From NCBI GenBank assembly GCA_020718945.1, contig DYRB01000032.1, positions 1-13,991 on the forward strand: a DNA stretch of 13,991 bases, in the 5' to 3' direction. This stretch comes from Lamprocystis purpurea. GTDB taxonomy: Bacteria; Pseudomonadota; Gammaproteobacteria; Chromatiales; Chromatiaceae. Shown here piece after piece: positions 7,166 to 13,602 of this stretch. The translations under genes were made by a program, and so were the position numbers. The notes under the pieces are model-generated. The model searched no databases, was not told where the DNA came from, and saw only the letters and a program-made list of their open reading frames with translations. Numbering within the stretch: the first letter of the stretch is position 1; each line of letters begins with the position of its first letter.

Positions 7166-9094
7166 TCAGGCCGCCTCCGGGACGCTCAGGGGCCGCGGGA
7201 CCTGGTCCGCCACATTGGCCAGGAAGGAGTCGAACATGAGCAGGGACCAGATGGAGGCGCTGTAGTCGCTGATCCCGGACTGGTGATCGTCCACCAGGTG
7301 CTTGAGATAGGCGCGATTGAACAGCCCGGTGTCGAGTAGGCGCTCGCCGAGCAGGGAGTCTCGCACCCGCTGGCGCAGGGGACCGCGGAACCAGCGCGCC
7401 AGGGGCACGGCGAAGCCCATCTTGGGCCTATAGAGCACGTCGTTGGGCAGATAGGGCTCCAGGGCCTTCTTGAAGATGTGCTTGCCCTGGCCGCCCTGGA
7501 GCTTCATGGCCGAGGGCAGGGTCGAGAGCCACTCGATGAGCTGGTAGTCCATGAGCGGTGCGCGCACCTCCAGGGAGTGGGCCATGGAGGCACGGTCCAC
7601 CTTGGTGTTGATGTCACCCACCAGATAGGTCTTGAAGTCCAGGTACTGGATCAGGGCCAGGGGGTCCTCGGGCCCGCCCTGGGCGGCGTGGCGGCGGAAC
7701 ACCTCCACCGCGTTGTAGCCGGCCAGTTCGGCGCGAAACCTGGGATTGAACAGGGACTGGCGCTGGGCGTCGCGCAGCAGCGAGACGGTATGGAAGTAGG
7801 CCGCCACCGAGTCCCGGGCCAGGCCCTCGAAGGTGGTCTTGGCGCGGAATACCCGCGGGGCCCAGTCGAGCTTGGGATAGAGCTGGCCGAGCAGGCCGAA
7901 CAGGGGCCGCCGGACACCCAGGGGCAGCAGGGCCCTGCCCCGCTCCTCCATCATGTGCAGCCGGTAGCGCCGATAGCCCGCCAGGGCCTCGTCGCCGCAG
8001 TCCCCGGACAGGGCCACTGTGACCCGTTTGCGGGCCAACTGGCAGACCCGGTAGGTCGGGATGGCGGAGCTGTCCGCATAGGGCTCGTCGTAGAGCCGGG
8101 CCAGGTCGTCGATGAGCCCGAAGTCGTCGCTCGCCACCTGCTCCACATGGTGGTCCGTGCGGTAGCGTTCGGCGACCAGGGCGGCGAACTCGACCTCGTT
8201 GAAGGCCGGGTCGTCGAAGCCGATGGAGCAGGTGTTGACCGGCTCCGCGGACAGCCCGGCCATCATGGCCACCACGGCGCTGGAGTCCACCCCGCCGGAC
8301 AGGAAGGCCCCCAGCGGCACCTCGGAGATCATGCGGATGCGGGTGGATTCCCGCAGGCGCTCAATCAGCTCGACACAGGCGTCGGCCTCGGACAGCCGGC
8401 TGTCCAGGCAGAACTTGAGGTCCCAATACTCCCGCGGGGCCGGCATGGGGGCCCCGCGGCGTATGCACAGGCTGTGGCCTGGTTCGAGCTTCAGGGCCGC
8501 CTTGAAAATGGTGCGCGGCTCCGGGACATAGCCCAGGGCGAAATAGTCCTCCACGCATTGGGGCTCCAGGTCCCGGGGCAGGTCTGGGTGGACCAGCAGG
8601 GCCTTGAGCTCGGAACCGAACAGCAGGGTCCCGTCGCCCAGCAGGGCATAGAACAGCGGCTTGACCCCGAAGCGGTCGCGGGCCAGGAAGAAGGTCTCGC
8701 GGTTACGGTCCCACAGGGCAAAGGCGAACATGCCGCGGAAGCGCTGCACGCATCCCTCCCCCCAGGACTCCCAGGCGTGGACTATGACCTCGGTGTCGCT
8801 GTGGGTGTGGAAGACGTGGCCCAGGGCTTGAAGCTCCGGGACCAGTTCCTGGAAGTTGTAGATCTCGCCGTTGAAGACCACGGCGACGGTCCCGTCCTCG
8901 TTGAACAGGGGCTGCTGGCCTGTGCTCAGGTCGATGATGGACAGGCGCCGGTGGGCCAGGCCGACCCCGGGCTCGAAATGGAAGCCGCCCTCGTCGGGCC
9001 CGCGGTGGTGCTGCACCTCGGCCATGCGTGCGATCAGGTCGCGCTCAGGCTCGCGACGGCCGCGGGTGTCGAAGGTTCCGGCGATGCCGCACAT
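7166..9094 (-). CDS. Asparagine synthase-like amidotransferase, XrtA/PEP-CTERM system type
   Basis: A 642-residue class II glutamine amidotransferase joined to an asparagine synthetase domain. Cys2 after the initiator Met (MCGIAG) is the glutaminase nucleophile; R49, FNGEIYN (74-80) and the HSDTE stretch (98-102) line its site. In the C-terminal part the ATP-pyrophosphatase loop SGGVDSS is at 266-272, and SGDCGDEALAGYRRY at about 363-377 is the usual second ATP-site motif. Both active sites look intact. The overall sequence, starting MCGIAGTFDTRGRRE, resembles the amidotransferase found in XrtA/PEP-CTERM exopolysaccharide loci more than the housekeeping asnB; its acceptor is probably a sugar or another polysaccharide precursor, by inference. 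AGAGGA lies eight bases before the ATG. It is the first gene of a unit with the GT4 gene. No exosortase or PEP-CTERM gene is in the window. Confidence 0.93.
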   Translation of the reverse strand: MCGIAGTFDTRGRREPERDLIARMAEVQHHRGPDEGGFHFEPGVGLAHRRLSIIDLSTGQQPLFNEDGTVAVVFNGEIYNFQELVPELQALGHVFHTHSDTEVIVHAWESWGEGCVQRFRGMFAFALWDRNRETFFLARDRFGVKPLFYALLGDGTLLFGSELKALLVHPDLPRDLEPQCVEDYFALGYVPEPRTIFKAALKLEPGHSLCIRRGAPMPAPREYWDLKFCLDSRLSEADACVELIERLRESTRIRMISEVPLGAFLSGGVDSSAVVAMMAGLSAEPVNTCSIGFDDPAFNEVEFAALVAERYRTDHHVEQVASDDFGLIDDLARLYDEPYADSSAIPTYRVCQLARKRVTVALSGDCGDEALAGYRRYRLHMMEERGRALLPLGVRRPLFGLLGQLYPKLDWAPRVFRAKTTFEGLARDSVAAYFHTVSLLRDAQRQSLFNPRFRAELAGYNAVEVFRRHAAQGGPEDPLALIQYLDFKTYLVGDINTKVDRASMAHSLEVRAPLMDYQLIEWLSTLPSAMKLQGGQGKHIFKKALEPYLPNDVLYRPKMGFAVPLARWFRGPLRQRVRDSLLGERLLDTGLFNRAYLKHLVDDHQSGISDYSASIWSLLMFDSFLANVADQVPRPLSVPEAA

Positions 9095-9161
9095 GGGGGA
9101 GGTCCTCTGGGTCTGGGGCCGGGCCTTGCGCCAACCGGGGCAGCGGATGCAATGGCAGAAG

Positions 9162-9212
9162 GCCGGCTGGCTAGCCGGCGGCGCATTCTAGCCTGGGGCG
9201 GCGGCCCCAGGC
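9162..9212 (-). promoter_or_regulatory. Probable amidotransferase promoter region with two palindromes
   Basis: On the - strand a good -10 hexamer, TAGAAT, lies at 9190-9185. No recognisable -35 lies upstream; instead a perfect palindrome with 9-bp arms GCCTGGGGC (9191-9199) and GCCCCAGGC (9204-9212) occupies that position. A second inverted repeat, GCCGGCT (9162-9168) and AGCCGGC (9173-9179), falls at about the expected transcription start. The arrangement suggests an operator or activator site, which is an inference; leader hairpins are an alternative. Confidence 0.4.
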
Positions 9213-9279
9213 GACCCGGCCGGGGAACCCGGCAGTTCCAAGTTTGAGACCATCGTTCAGCGCCGCGGCCGGAAGCACC

Positions 9280-9300
9280 GTGGGAGCGCCGCCTCGGCGC
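9280..9300 (+). repeat. Short intergenic repeat with hairpin, copy C (GTGGGAGCGCCG)
   Basis: GTGGGAGCGCCG (9280-9291) is identical to the - strand sequence at 5936-5925 and similar to 2221-2232. It continues into a perfect hairpin with arms GCGCCG (9286-9291) and CGGCGC (9295-9300) and loop CCT. It lies in the 329-bp gap between the two - strand transcription units. It resembles REP-like intergenic palindromes. Confidence 0.45.
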
Positions 9301-9388
9301 GACCGGGCGAAGCGCAGCGGGTGACCACCACATTACACGGTCGCGGCGACGACTCCAGGGAGGGAGGAGACGGAAGGTAACGGCGAGC

Positions 9389-9414
9389 CGGACGGCGCGA
9401 CCCCGCGCCGTCCG
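9389..9414 (-). terminator. Strong GC hairpin after the DUF3501 gene
   Basis: An 11-bp perfect stem has arms CGGACGGCGCG (9389-9399) and CGCGCCGTCCG (9404-9414) around a four-base loop. Read on the - strand it begins ten bases after the DUF3501 stop codon. There is no T-run behind it, which is common in very GC-rich genomes. It most likely ends the Fe-S protein/DUF3501 transcript. Confidence 0.7.
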
Positions 9415-9423
9415 CCCCAAGGG

Positions 9424-10005
9424 TCAGGACAGGTCCGCAGTCAGGGAGTCGCGCACCGCCGCGGCCAGTTCCACCCGCTGGCGGTACTCCGGATGGTCTA
9501 TGCCCATGGCGATGGCGGCCCCTGCCTTGGCGGCCGCGACCATGTCCGGGGTCAGCTCGAAGCGCAGGAAGTGGACCGAGGAGGTCTTGTCCGCGGTGGT
9601 CCGCTCCAGGTCCTCGTCGGCTATGGCCCAGACCTGGGCCTGGTCGCCCACCTGGGCCCATACCCGGTCCTCCACCCCGATGAGCAGGGCCAGGGCCTGA
9701 CGGCGCTCGTCCTCGTCGCCGTACTCGAGCATGAAGGTCGCCTTCCAGTTGCTGCCGTCCGGGATCATGGGGTTGTAGGCGCCCAGCTCGTCCTCGATAC
9801 CGGCCCGCTCGAAGATGCGCTCCACCCGCAGCATCTCCTGGATCTGGTACTGCATGGTCAGGCGGTCTTCGAAGTAGAGGGTCGCATGGGCCCCGATGGG
9901 GACCTGGCGGTCCTTCTTGTGGGCCATGACCTGGGCGCGGAAGTCCGCCCGGACCTGGGCATAGTCCTCCAGGGAATAGAGATCGTCTCGGGTCAGCTTG
10001 TGCAT
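9424..10005 (-). CDS. DUF3501 family protein
   Basis: A 193-residue soluble protein without signal peptide or membrane segment. The N-terminus MHKLTRDDLYSLEDYAQVR, the ALYFEDRLTM-like stretch (ATLYFEDRLTMQYQIQEML) and E...YNPMIPDG identify the DUF3501 family. Its function is unknown, but its gene is typically found next to a GlpC/HdrD-like Fe-S protein and often a rubrerythrin, which suggests a role in redox or peroxide handling. Here it follows the Fe-S protein gene by 36 bp on the same strand, so they form one operon. GGAG sits five bases before the ATG. A strong hairpin follows the stop codon. The family call is firm and the length is normal; no role can be given from the sequence. Confidence 0.9.
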   Translation of the reverse strand: MHKLTRDDLYSLEDYAQVRADFRAQVMAHKKDRQVPIGAHATLYFEDRLTMQYQIQEMLRVERIFERAGIEDELGAYNPMIPDGSNWKATFMLEYGDEDERRQALALLIGVEDRVWAQVGDQAQVWAIADEDLERTTADKTSSVHFLRFELTPDMVAAAKAGAAIAMGIDHPEYRQRVELAAAVRDSLTADLS

Positions 10006-10041
10006 GTCGGCTCCAGTGTTCGGTGTGCGCGGGTCTGTGCT

Positions 10042-11382
10042 TCAGAGCCCGTAGGCCAGGCGCAGCAGGTGCATGGGGTGCTCCTGCCGGCCGTCCTCGC
10101 CCAGGGCATGGGCAATGTGGGCCCCGGCCATGGGACAGTCGCTGCCGTAGTGGTCGGGCTTGGCGGTCTTCACCCGGTTGGCCACGGGCCGGACTATCTT
10201 CATGGCGAACTCGTAGGACTCCTTCTTCACCGCATAGGTCCCGTCGTGGCCGGAGCAGCGCTCGATGATCTCGACCTTGGTGCCCGGGACCAGGGCCAGG
10301 ACCTCGCGGGTCTTCTGGCCTATGTTCTGCACCCGCTGGTGACAGGATGCCTGGTAGACCACGCTGCCCAGCCCGATGGCGAAGTCCAGGTTAAGCCGGC
10401 CGTGCTTGTGGCGCAGCATCAGGTACTCGAAGGGGTCGAACATGCGGGCCGCGACCTCCTGCACCGCCGGGTCTTCCGGGTACATCAGGCGCAACTCTTG
10501 CTTGAACATGAGTACGCAGGAGGGGATGGGCGCGACCAGGTCCCAACCGTCGCGCACCAGGTCGAGCAGGACCGGGATGTTGGCCTCCTTGGCCGCGTTG
10601 ACCGCCTCCAGGTCCCCCAGCTCCAGCTTGGGCATGCCGCAGCACTGCTCCTTGGTGGCCAGGGTGACGGGGATGCCGTTGTGCTCGAACACGGCGATCA
10701 GGTCCTGGTTGACACCAGGTTCGTTGACATTGCCATAGCAGGTGGCGAACAGGGCTACCTTGCCCGTGGTCGGCCCCGCCGCCTCGCCCACCGCGTGGCG
10801 GCCGATGCGGGCCTTCTCGGCGCGGCGCAACGGGGTGGACTGATACTCCGGGACCCGGGCGTCCCGGTGGACCTCCAGCACCGCCTCCAGGGCCTTGCGC
10901 CCCAGGGCATTCTTGTTGGCGGCGTTGACGATACCGGCGACCACCGGGATGCCGGCCAGGGACCCGACCCGGTCGGTGCTGGTGAGGATGCGGTCGCGCA
11001 TCTTGACGTTGCCCTGCTTGAACTTGACCGCCTTGGCGCGGAGCATCAGGTGCGGGAAGTCCAGGTTCCACTCGTGGGGCGGGACATAGGGGCACTTGGT
11101 CATGTAGCACAGGTCGCACAGGTAGCAGTGGTCCACCACCTTCCAGTAGTCGGCCTTGGCGACCCCGTCCACCTCCATGGACTCGGACCCGTCCACCAGA
11201 TCGAACAGGGTCGGGAAGGACTGGCACAGGCTCACGCAGCGGCGGCAGCCGTGGCAGATGTCGAAGACCCGCTCCAGCTCCTTGTCCAGGGACGCCTGGT
11301 CGTAGAACCCCGGGTTGCGCCAGTCCAGCGGGTGGCGGGTGGGCGCCTCCAGGCTGCCTTCGCGAGCGGTCGGTCCGGCCAT
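10042..11382 (-). CDS. GlpC/HdrD-like Fe-S protein (heterodisulfide reductase-related, CCG domains)
   Basis: A 446-residue cytoplasmic iron-sulfur protein. Two 4Fe-4S sites are seen near the N-terminus: C43, C46, C49, C53 (CHGCRRCVSLC) and C86, C89, C92, C97 (CYLCDLCYMTKCP, with four instead of three residues before the last Cys). Two cysteine-rich CCG-type domains follow: C215...C247-C248-G, and C347...C376-S-G, where the usual second Cys of the pair is Ser377. The family includes GlpC, HdrD and glycolate oxidase GlcF subunits, which pass electrons between a dehydrogenase and quinones or thiols; its partner is not in the window. It forms an operon with DUF3501 downstream; the rubrerythrin gene often seen with this pair is absent nearby. 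ATG 11382 was chosen because GGGGAGA lies just upstream and the frame before it, which stays open to 11532, looks unlike protein. Confidence 0.9.
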   Translation of the reverse strand: MAGPTAREGSLEAPTRHPLDWRNPGFYDQASLDKELERVFDICHGCRRCVSLCQSFPTLFDLVDGSESMEVDGVAKADYWKVVDHCYLCDLCYMTKCPYVPPHEWNLDFPHLMLRAKAVKFKQGNVKMRDRILTSTDRVGSLAGIPVVAGIVNAANKNALGRKALEAVLEVHRDARVPEYQSTPLRRAEKARIGRHAVGEAAGPTTGKVALFATCYGNVNEPGVNQDLIAVFEHNGIPVTLATKEQCCGMPKLELGDLEAVNAAKEANIPVLLDLVRDGWDLVAPIPSCVLMFKQELRLMYPEDPAVQEVAARMFDPFEYLMLRHKHGRLNLDFAIGLGSVVYQASCHQRVQNIGQKTREVLALVPGTKVEIIERCSGHDGTYAVKKESYEFAMKIVRPVANRVKTAKPDHYGSDCPMAGAHIAHALGEDGRQEHPMHLLRLAYGL

Positions 11383-11490
11383 GTGATGTCTCCCCTGTGG
11401 GTTGGTCTGGGTGGGTCCTCGAAGACGCCCGGCCAAGCGGGCACTGGGCGCCGGGTATCGGCAGGGTGCAAGGCTAGATACCCAGGGGAC

Positions 11491-11519
11491 ATAATTCCAA
11501 TGGCCTCTGCGAATCACAA
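11491..11519 (-). promoter_or_regulatory. Candidate sigma70 promoter for the Fe-S protein operon
   Basis: On the - strand TTGTGA (11519-11514) and AATTAT (11496-11491) are separated by 17 bp, each matching the consensus at four of six positions. This is the most AT-rich stretch of the divergent gap and lies about 110 bp before the start codon. It is a prediction by eye. Confidence 0.4.
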
Positions 11520-11548
11520 CGATAGCCCGCACCCATCAAGGGCCGGCC

Positions 11549-11578
11549 AGCGCCCAGACCGGCGCCCAGGCCGGCGCC
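11549..11578 (+). repeat. Two and a half copies of a 12-bp GC-rich tandem repeat
   Basis: AGCGCCCAGACC (11549-11560) is followed by GGCGCCCAGGCC (11561-11572) and then GGCGCC (11573-11578). The two full copies differ at two positions. The repeat ends 11 bp before the ribosome binding site of the lipoprotein gene. It may be simple slippage; no function is evident. Confidence 0.6.
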
Positions 11579-11602
11579 GCCCCCCACCGGAGATTGCCAA
11601 CC

Positions 11603-12199
11603 ATGCCCCACCCGTCCCTGGCCCGGCTCGCCGCCGCACTCGCCCTACTGACCCTGGCCGGCTGCGCCACCACACCCCCGAGCCGGGTGGACGACGCCTG
11701 TGCCGTCTTCACGGAGAAGCCCGACTGGTATGAGGCCACCCGGGACACGGAAAAGCGCTGGGGGACCCCGGTCCAGGTCCAACTCGCCATCATCCGCGCC
11801 GAGTCCAGCTTCAAGCACGACGCCAAGCCGCCGCGGGACAGCTTCATCGGCATCCCCATGTGGTGGCGGGTCTCCAGCGCCTACGGCTATGCCCAGGCCA
11901 AGGACGAGACCTGGGACGACTACCGCAAGGCCACCGGCAACGGCTGGGCCGACCGGGACGACTTCGACGACGCCAGCGACTTCATCGGCTGGTACACCGA
12001 CCAGAGCCAGAAGAGGCTCGGCATCTCCAAGTGGGACACCTACAACCAGTACCTCGCCTACCACGAGGGCCGGGGCGGCTACGCCCGCAGGACCTATGCC
12101 GGCAAGGACTGGCTGCTGCGCGTCGCGCGCAAGGTGGACGGCTGGGCCAAGACCTACGGCGGGCAGATCAAGACCTGTCGGGGGCGGTTGGAGGGGTGA
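11603..12199 (+). CDS. Lytic transglycosylase-like (SLT-fold) lipoprotein
   Basis: A 198-residue lipoprotein. A short charged and hydrophobic signal peptide ends in the lipobox LTLAGC, with Cys21 as the lipidated residue; Ala22 at the +2 position suggests sorting to the outer membrane. The rest has the layout of a lysozyme-like SLT domain: AIIRAESSF with the likely catalytic Glu67, SSAYGYAQA (91-99) in place of the usual GLMQ motif, and YHEG (153-156) corresponding to the later YN.G motif. It probably cleaves the glycan strand of peptidoglycan. The sequence from PDWYEATR onward matches a family of small lipoproteins annotated as transglycosylase SLT proteins. GGAGA at 11589-11593 is nine bases before the ATG at 11603; an in-frame TTG at 11594 abuts that site and is rejected. 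It appears to be a single-gene unit divergent from the Fe-S operon. Confidence 0.88.
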   Translation: MPHPSLARLAAALALLTLAGCATTPPSRVDDACAVFTEKPDWYEATRDTEKRWGTPVQVQLAIIRAESSFKHDAKPPRDSFIGIPMWWRVSSAYGYAQAKDETWDDYRKATGNGWADRDDFDDASDFIGWYTDQSQKRLGISKWDTYNQYLAYHEGRGGYARRTYAGKDWLLRVARKVDGWAKTYGGQIKTCRGRLEG

Positions 12200-12222
12200 C
12201 AGGCACGCACAGACCCCGGCGC

Positions 12223-12239
12223 GGCGTGCGATGCACGCC
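12223..12239 (+). terminator. Candidate terminator hairpin after the lipoprotein gene
   Basis: Perfect 7-bp arms GGCGTGC (12223-12229) and GCACGCC (12233-12239) flank the loop GAT, 23 bp after the stop codon. No T-run follows. Position and stem strength support termination, but the evidence is modest. Confidence 0.4.
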
Positions 12240-12319
12240 TGGGCGAGCATCCGGCCCGCAGTCCTGGCAAGATGCCGGGGCCCAGGGCCAAGGACAAGTC
12301 GGCATGGCAGCCGGGTCTG

Positions 12320-12349
12320 TTGTCAGCGCCGCCCGCGCACTGGGATACT
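12320..12349 (+). promoter_or_regulatory. Candidate sigma70 promoter for the MarC gene
   Basis: TTGTCA (12320-12325, five of six to the -35 consensus) and GATACT (12344-12349, four of six to the -10) are separated by 18 bp, about 70 bp before the start codon. It lies in the 221-bp gap after the lipoprotein gene, so MarC probably has its own promoter. Predicted by eye. Confidence 0.45.
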
Positions 12350-12420
12350 CGCCGCCGTCCCGACGACCGACCGCACCTGCGGCCGCGGGGCGACACCCCC
12401 AAGCCCAGGAGCATCGCCCC

Positions 12421-13053
12421 ATGATCCTCCCCTCGGACCACGCCACCCAGCACTACCTGCTCGGACTCTTCGCCGTGGCCAACAACATCCCGGCCATACC
12501 GCTGTTCATCGCCCTGTGCCGGGACGCCACCCCCAAGGAGCAGCACAAGCTCGCCGCGGTGGCGACCCTGACCGCCTTCATCACCATGCTGGTGGCCATG
12601 GTGAGCGGGGCGGCGATCCTGAACTTCTTTGAAATCAGCGTCCCGGCCTTCCGCATCGCCGGCGGCATCCTGCTCATGATTACCGGCATGCGCATGGTCG
12701 CCAGCCAGCCCCACGACAGCGTCGGCAACCCCAAGCGGGCCTTCAGCCAGATGATCTCGGTGGCGGTGATCCCCATCGCCATACCCCTGACCACCGGGGC
12801 CGGGACCATCTCCACGGTGATCCTGTTCGCCACCGGGCTCGGCTGGGAGGCCCTATTCGAGCGGCTGTTCCCGGCCATCCTGGCCATGACCCTGATCATC
12901 TGGCTGAGCTTCCGCTACTCCACCGGCATCCTGACCTACCTGGGCGGCACCGGCATGGACGTGCTGAACAAGGTGTTCGGGCTCATCACCCTGGCCCTGG
13001 GGGTGCAGTTCGTCCTCACCGGGTTGGGCCAGACCTTCCCCAAGTGGGTATAG
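12421..13053 (+). CDS. MarC family integral membrane protein
   Basis: A 210-residue inner-membrane protein, normal length for the MarC family (YchE/YhgN relatives), with about six hydrophobic segments. Typical features are the N-terminal FAVANNIPAIPLFIAL stretch, AFRIAGGILLMITGMRM after the second segment pair, and IPLTTGAGTISTVI in the second half, which corresponds to the family's conserved P...GPG motif, here with GAG. The two related halves suggest a transporter-like fold; the substrate is unknown, and the early link to multiple antibiotic resistance in E. coli was not upheld. The reading frame is open upstream to 11860, overlapping the lipoprotein gene, but AGGAG at 12407-12411 nine bases before the ATG at 12421 and the start of family similarity set the start here. 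Its stop codon lies two bases from that of the convergent ecotin gene. Confidence 0.92.
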   Translation: MILPSDHATQHYLLGLFAVANNIPAIPLFIALCRDATPKEQHKLAAVATLTAFITMLVAMVSGAAILNFFEISVPAFRIAGGILLMITGMRMVASQPHDSVGNPKRAFSQMISVAVIPIAIPLTTGAGTISTVILFATGLGWEALFERLFPAILAMTLIIWLSFRYSTGILTYLGGTGMDVLNKVFGLITLALGVQFVLTGLGQTFPKWV

Positions 13054-13055
13054 CC

Positions 13056-13529
13056 TCAACCCGGGTCCATGGGCCTGAACTCCGGGCCCGCGGCCCAGAC
13101 CCGGTAACGGACCTCGACCCCCTCCGGGGCATAGACCACCACCGGCAACCGGCTGTTATAGCGGATCAGGAAGGGCTCACCGCCTAAGGAGACGAAGCGG
13201 GCCACCTTGGGGGCAGCGGGGTCCACCGCCATCAGGGTCCCGGCCATGGGGCCCGGTTCGCCGATCACGAAGCGCGGGAAGCCCCAGCCCTCGATGGTCT
13301 CCTCGACGATCTGACCGGCGAAGAAGTAGCGGTTGTGTTCATCCAACTCCAGGGTCTTGCCGGCGCTCAGTTCCACCTTGAAGGCCGCCTCGTCCCCCTG
13401 CTCCGGCAGGGTCAGGACATGGCGCACCTGGCCCGGCCCGGCGGGCGGGAAGGCCTGCATGTTGTCCGCCGCCCGGGCGGCAGGTACCGCCAGCAGGCCG
13501 ATCAGGGTCAGGGTCAACCAGGGTTTCAT
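13056..13529 (-). CDS. eco: Ecotin family serine protease inhibitor
   Basis: A 157-residue exported protein. Residues 1-20 form a signal peptide with a likely cut after AARA. The mature part follows E. coli ecotin: KVELSAGKTLELD (51-63), ETIEGWGF (77-84), LIRYNSRLPVVVYAP (121-135) and VEVRYRVW (138-145). Ecotin is a periplasmic dimer that blocks trypsin-fold serine proteases. Aligning the reactive loop GTLMAV to E. coli STMMAC puts Leu99 at the P1 position (Met in E. coli). The two cysteines that form the loop-supporting disulfide in E. coli (Cys50 and Cys87) are Glu64 and Val102 here. The start is ATG 13529 because AGAGGAGAA lies seven bases upstream and the signal peptide begins there; the frame is open further upstream to 13631 but is not protein-like. 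Identification is secure despite the loop changes. Confidence 0.93.
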   Translation of the reverse strand: MKPWLTLTLIGLLAVPAARAADNMQAFPPAGPGQVRHVLTLPEQGDEAAFKVELSAGKTLELDEHNRYFFAGQIVEETIEGWGFPRFVIGEPGPMAGTLMAVDPAAPKVARFVSLGGEPFLIRYNSRLPVVVYAPEGVEVRYRVWAAGPEFRPMDPG

Positions 13530-13569
13530 CGTTGCGTTCTCCTCTGCGCTCAGTTGCGGAACTTTGGGA

Positions 13570-13594
13570 CCTGTCCGGACCTGGGTCCGACAGG
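13570..13594. repeat. Hairpin between the GyrI-like remnant and ecotin
   Basis: CCTGTCCGGAC (13570-13580) can pair with GTCCGACAGG (13585-13594) across the loop CTGG, with one bulged C. On the - strand it starts four bases after the stop codon of the GyrI-like remnant and about 40 bp before the ecotin start. It could end the upstream transcript. It partly overlaps the 23-bp repeat described next. Confidence 0.5.
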
Positions 13595-13602
13595 GTTCTA
13601 GG
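13580..13602 (-). repeat. 23-bp inverted repeat, left copy (possible IS end remnant)
   Basis: Read on the - strand this sequence matches 13938-13960 (+ strand) at 19 of 23 positions and shares the unbroken core CCTGTCGGAC and the start CCTAG. It overlaps the stop codon of the truncated GyrI-like gene, so the repeat lies exactly where that gene is broken. The arrangement suggests an insertion-sequence end or the scar of one; the family was not identified. Confidence 0.5.

Noticed and set aside
5122..7239. A 705-codon + strand open frame from within the membrane protein gene across the GT4 gene
   Set aside because: Proline- and glycine-rich antisense or off-frame translation without domain features; it spans two genes on opposite strands.
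7478..9247. A 589-codon + strand open frame antisense to the amidotransferase
   Set aside because: Mirrors the codon pattern of the opposite strand; the - strand product has intact catalytic motifs.
11383..11532. Fifty extra N-terminal codons for the Fe-S protein
   Set aside because: They cover the promoter-like elements, do not resemble family N-termini, and a good ribosome binding site precedes the ATG at 11382.
9493..11733. A 746-codon + strand open frame antisense to the DUF3501 and Fe-S protein genes
   Set aside because: His/Gly/Val/Gln-rich antisense translation that crosses two genes, their spacer and the divergent promoter region.
11860..12420. An upstream start that would extend MarC by 187 residues
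   Set aside because: It overlaps the lipoprotein gene in another frame; the ribosome binding site and family similarity begin at 12421.
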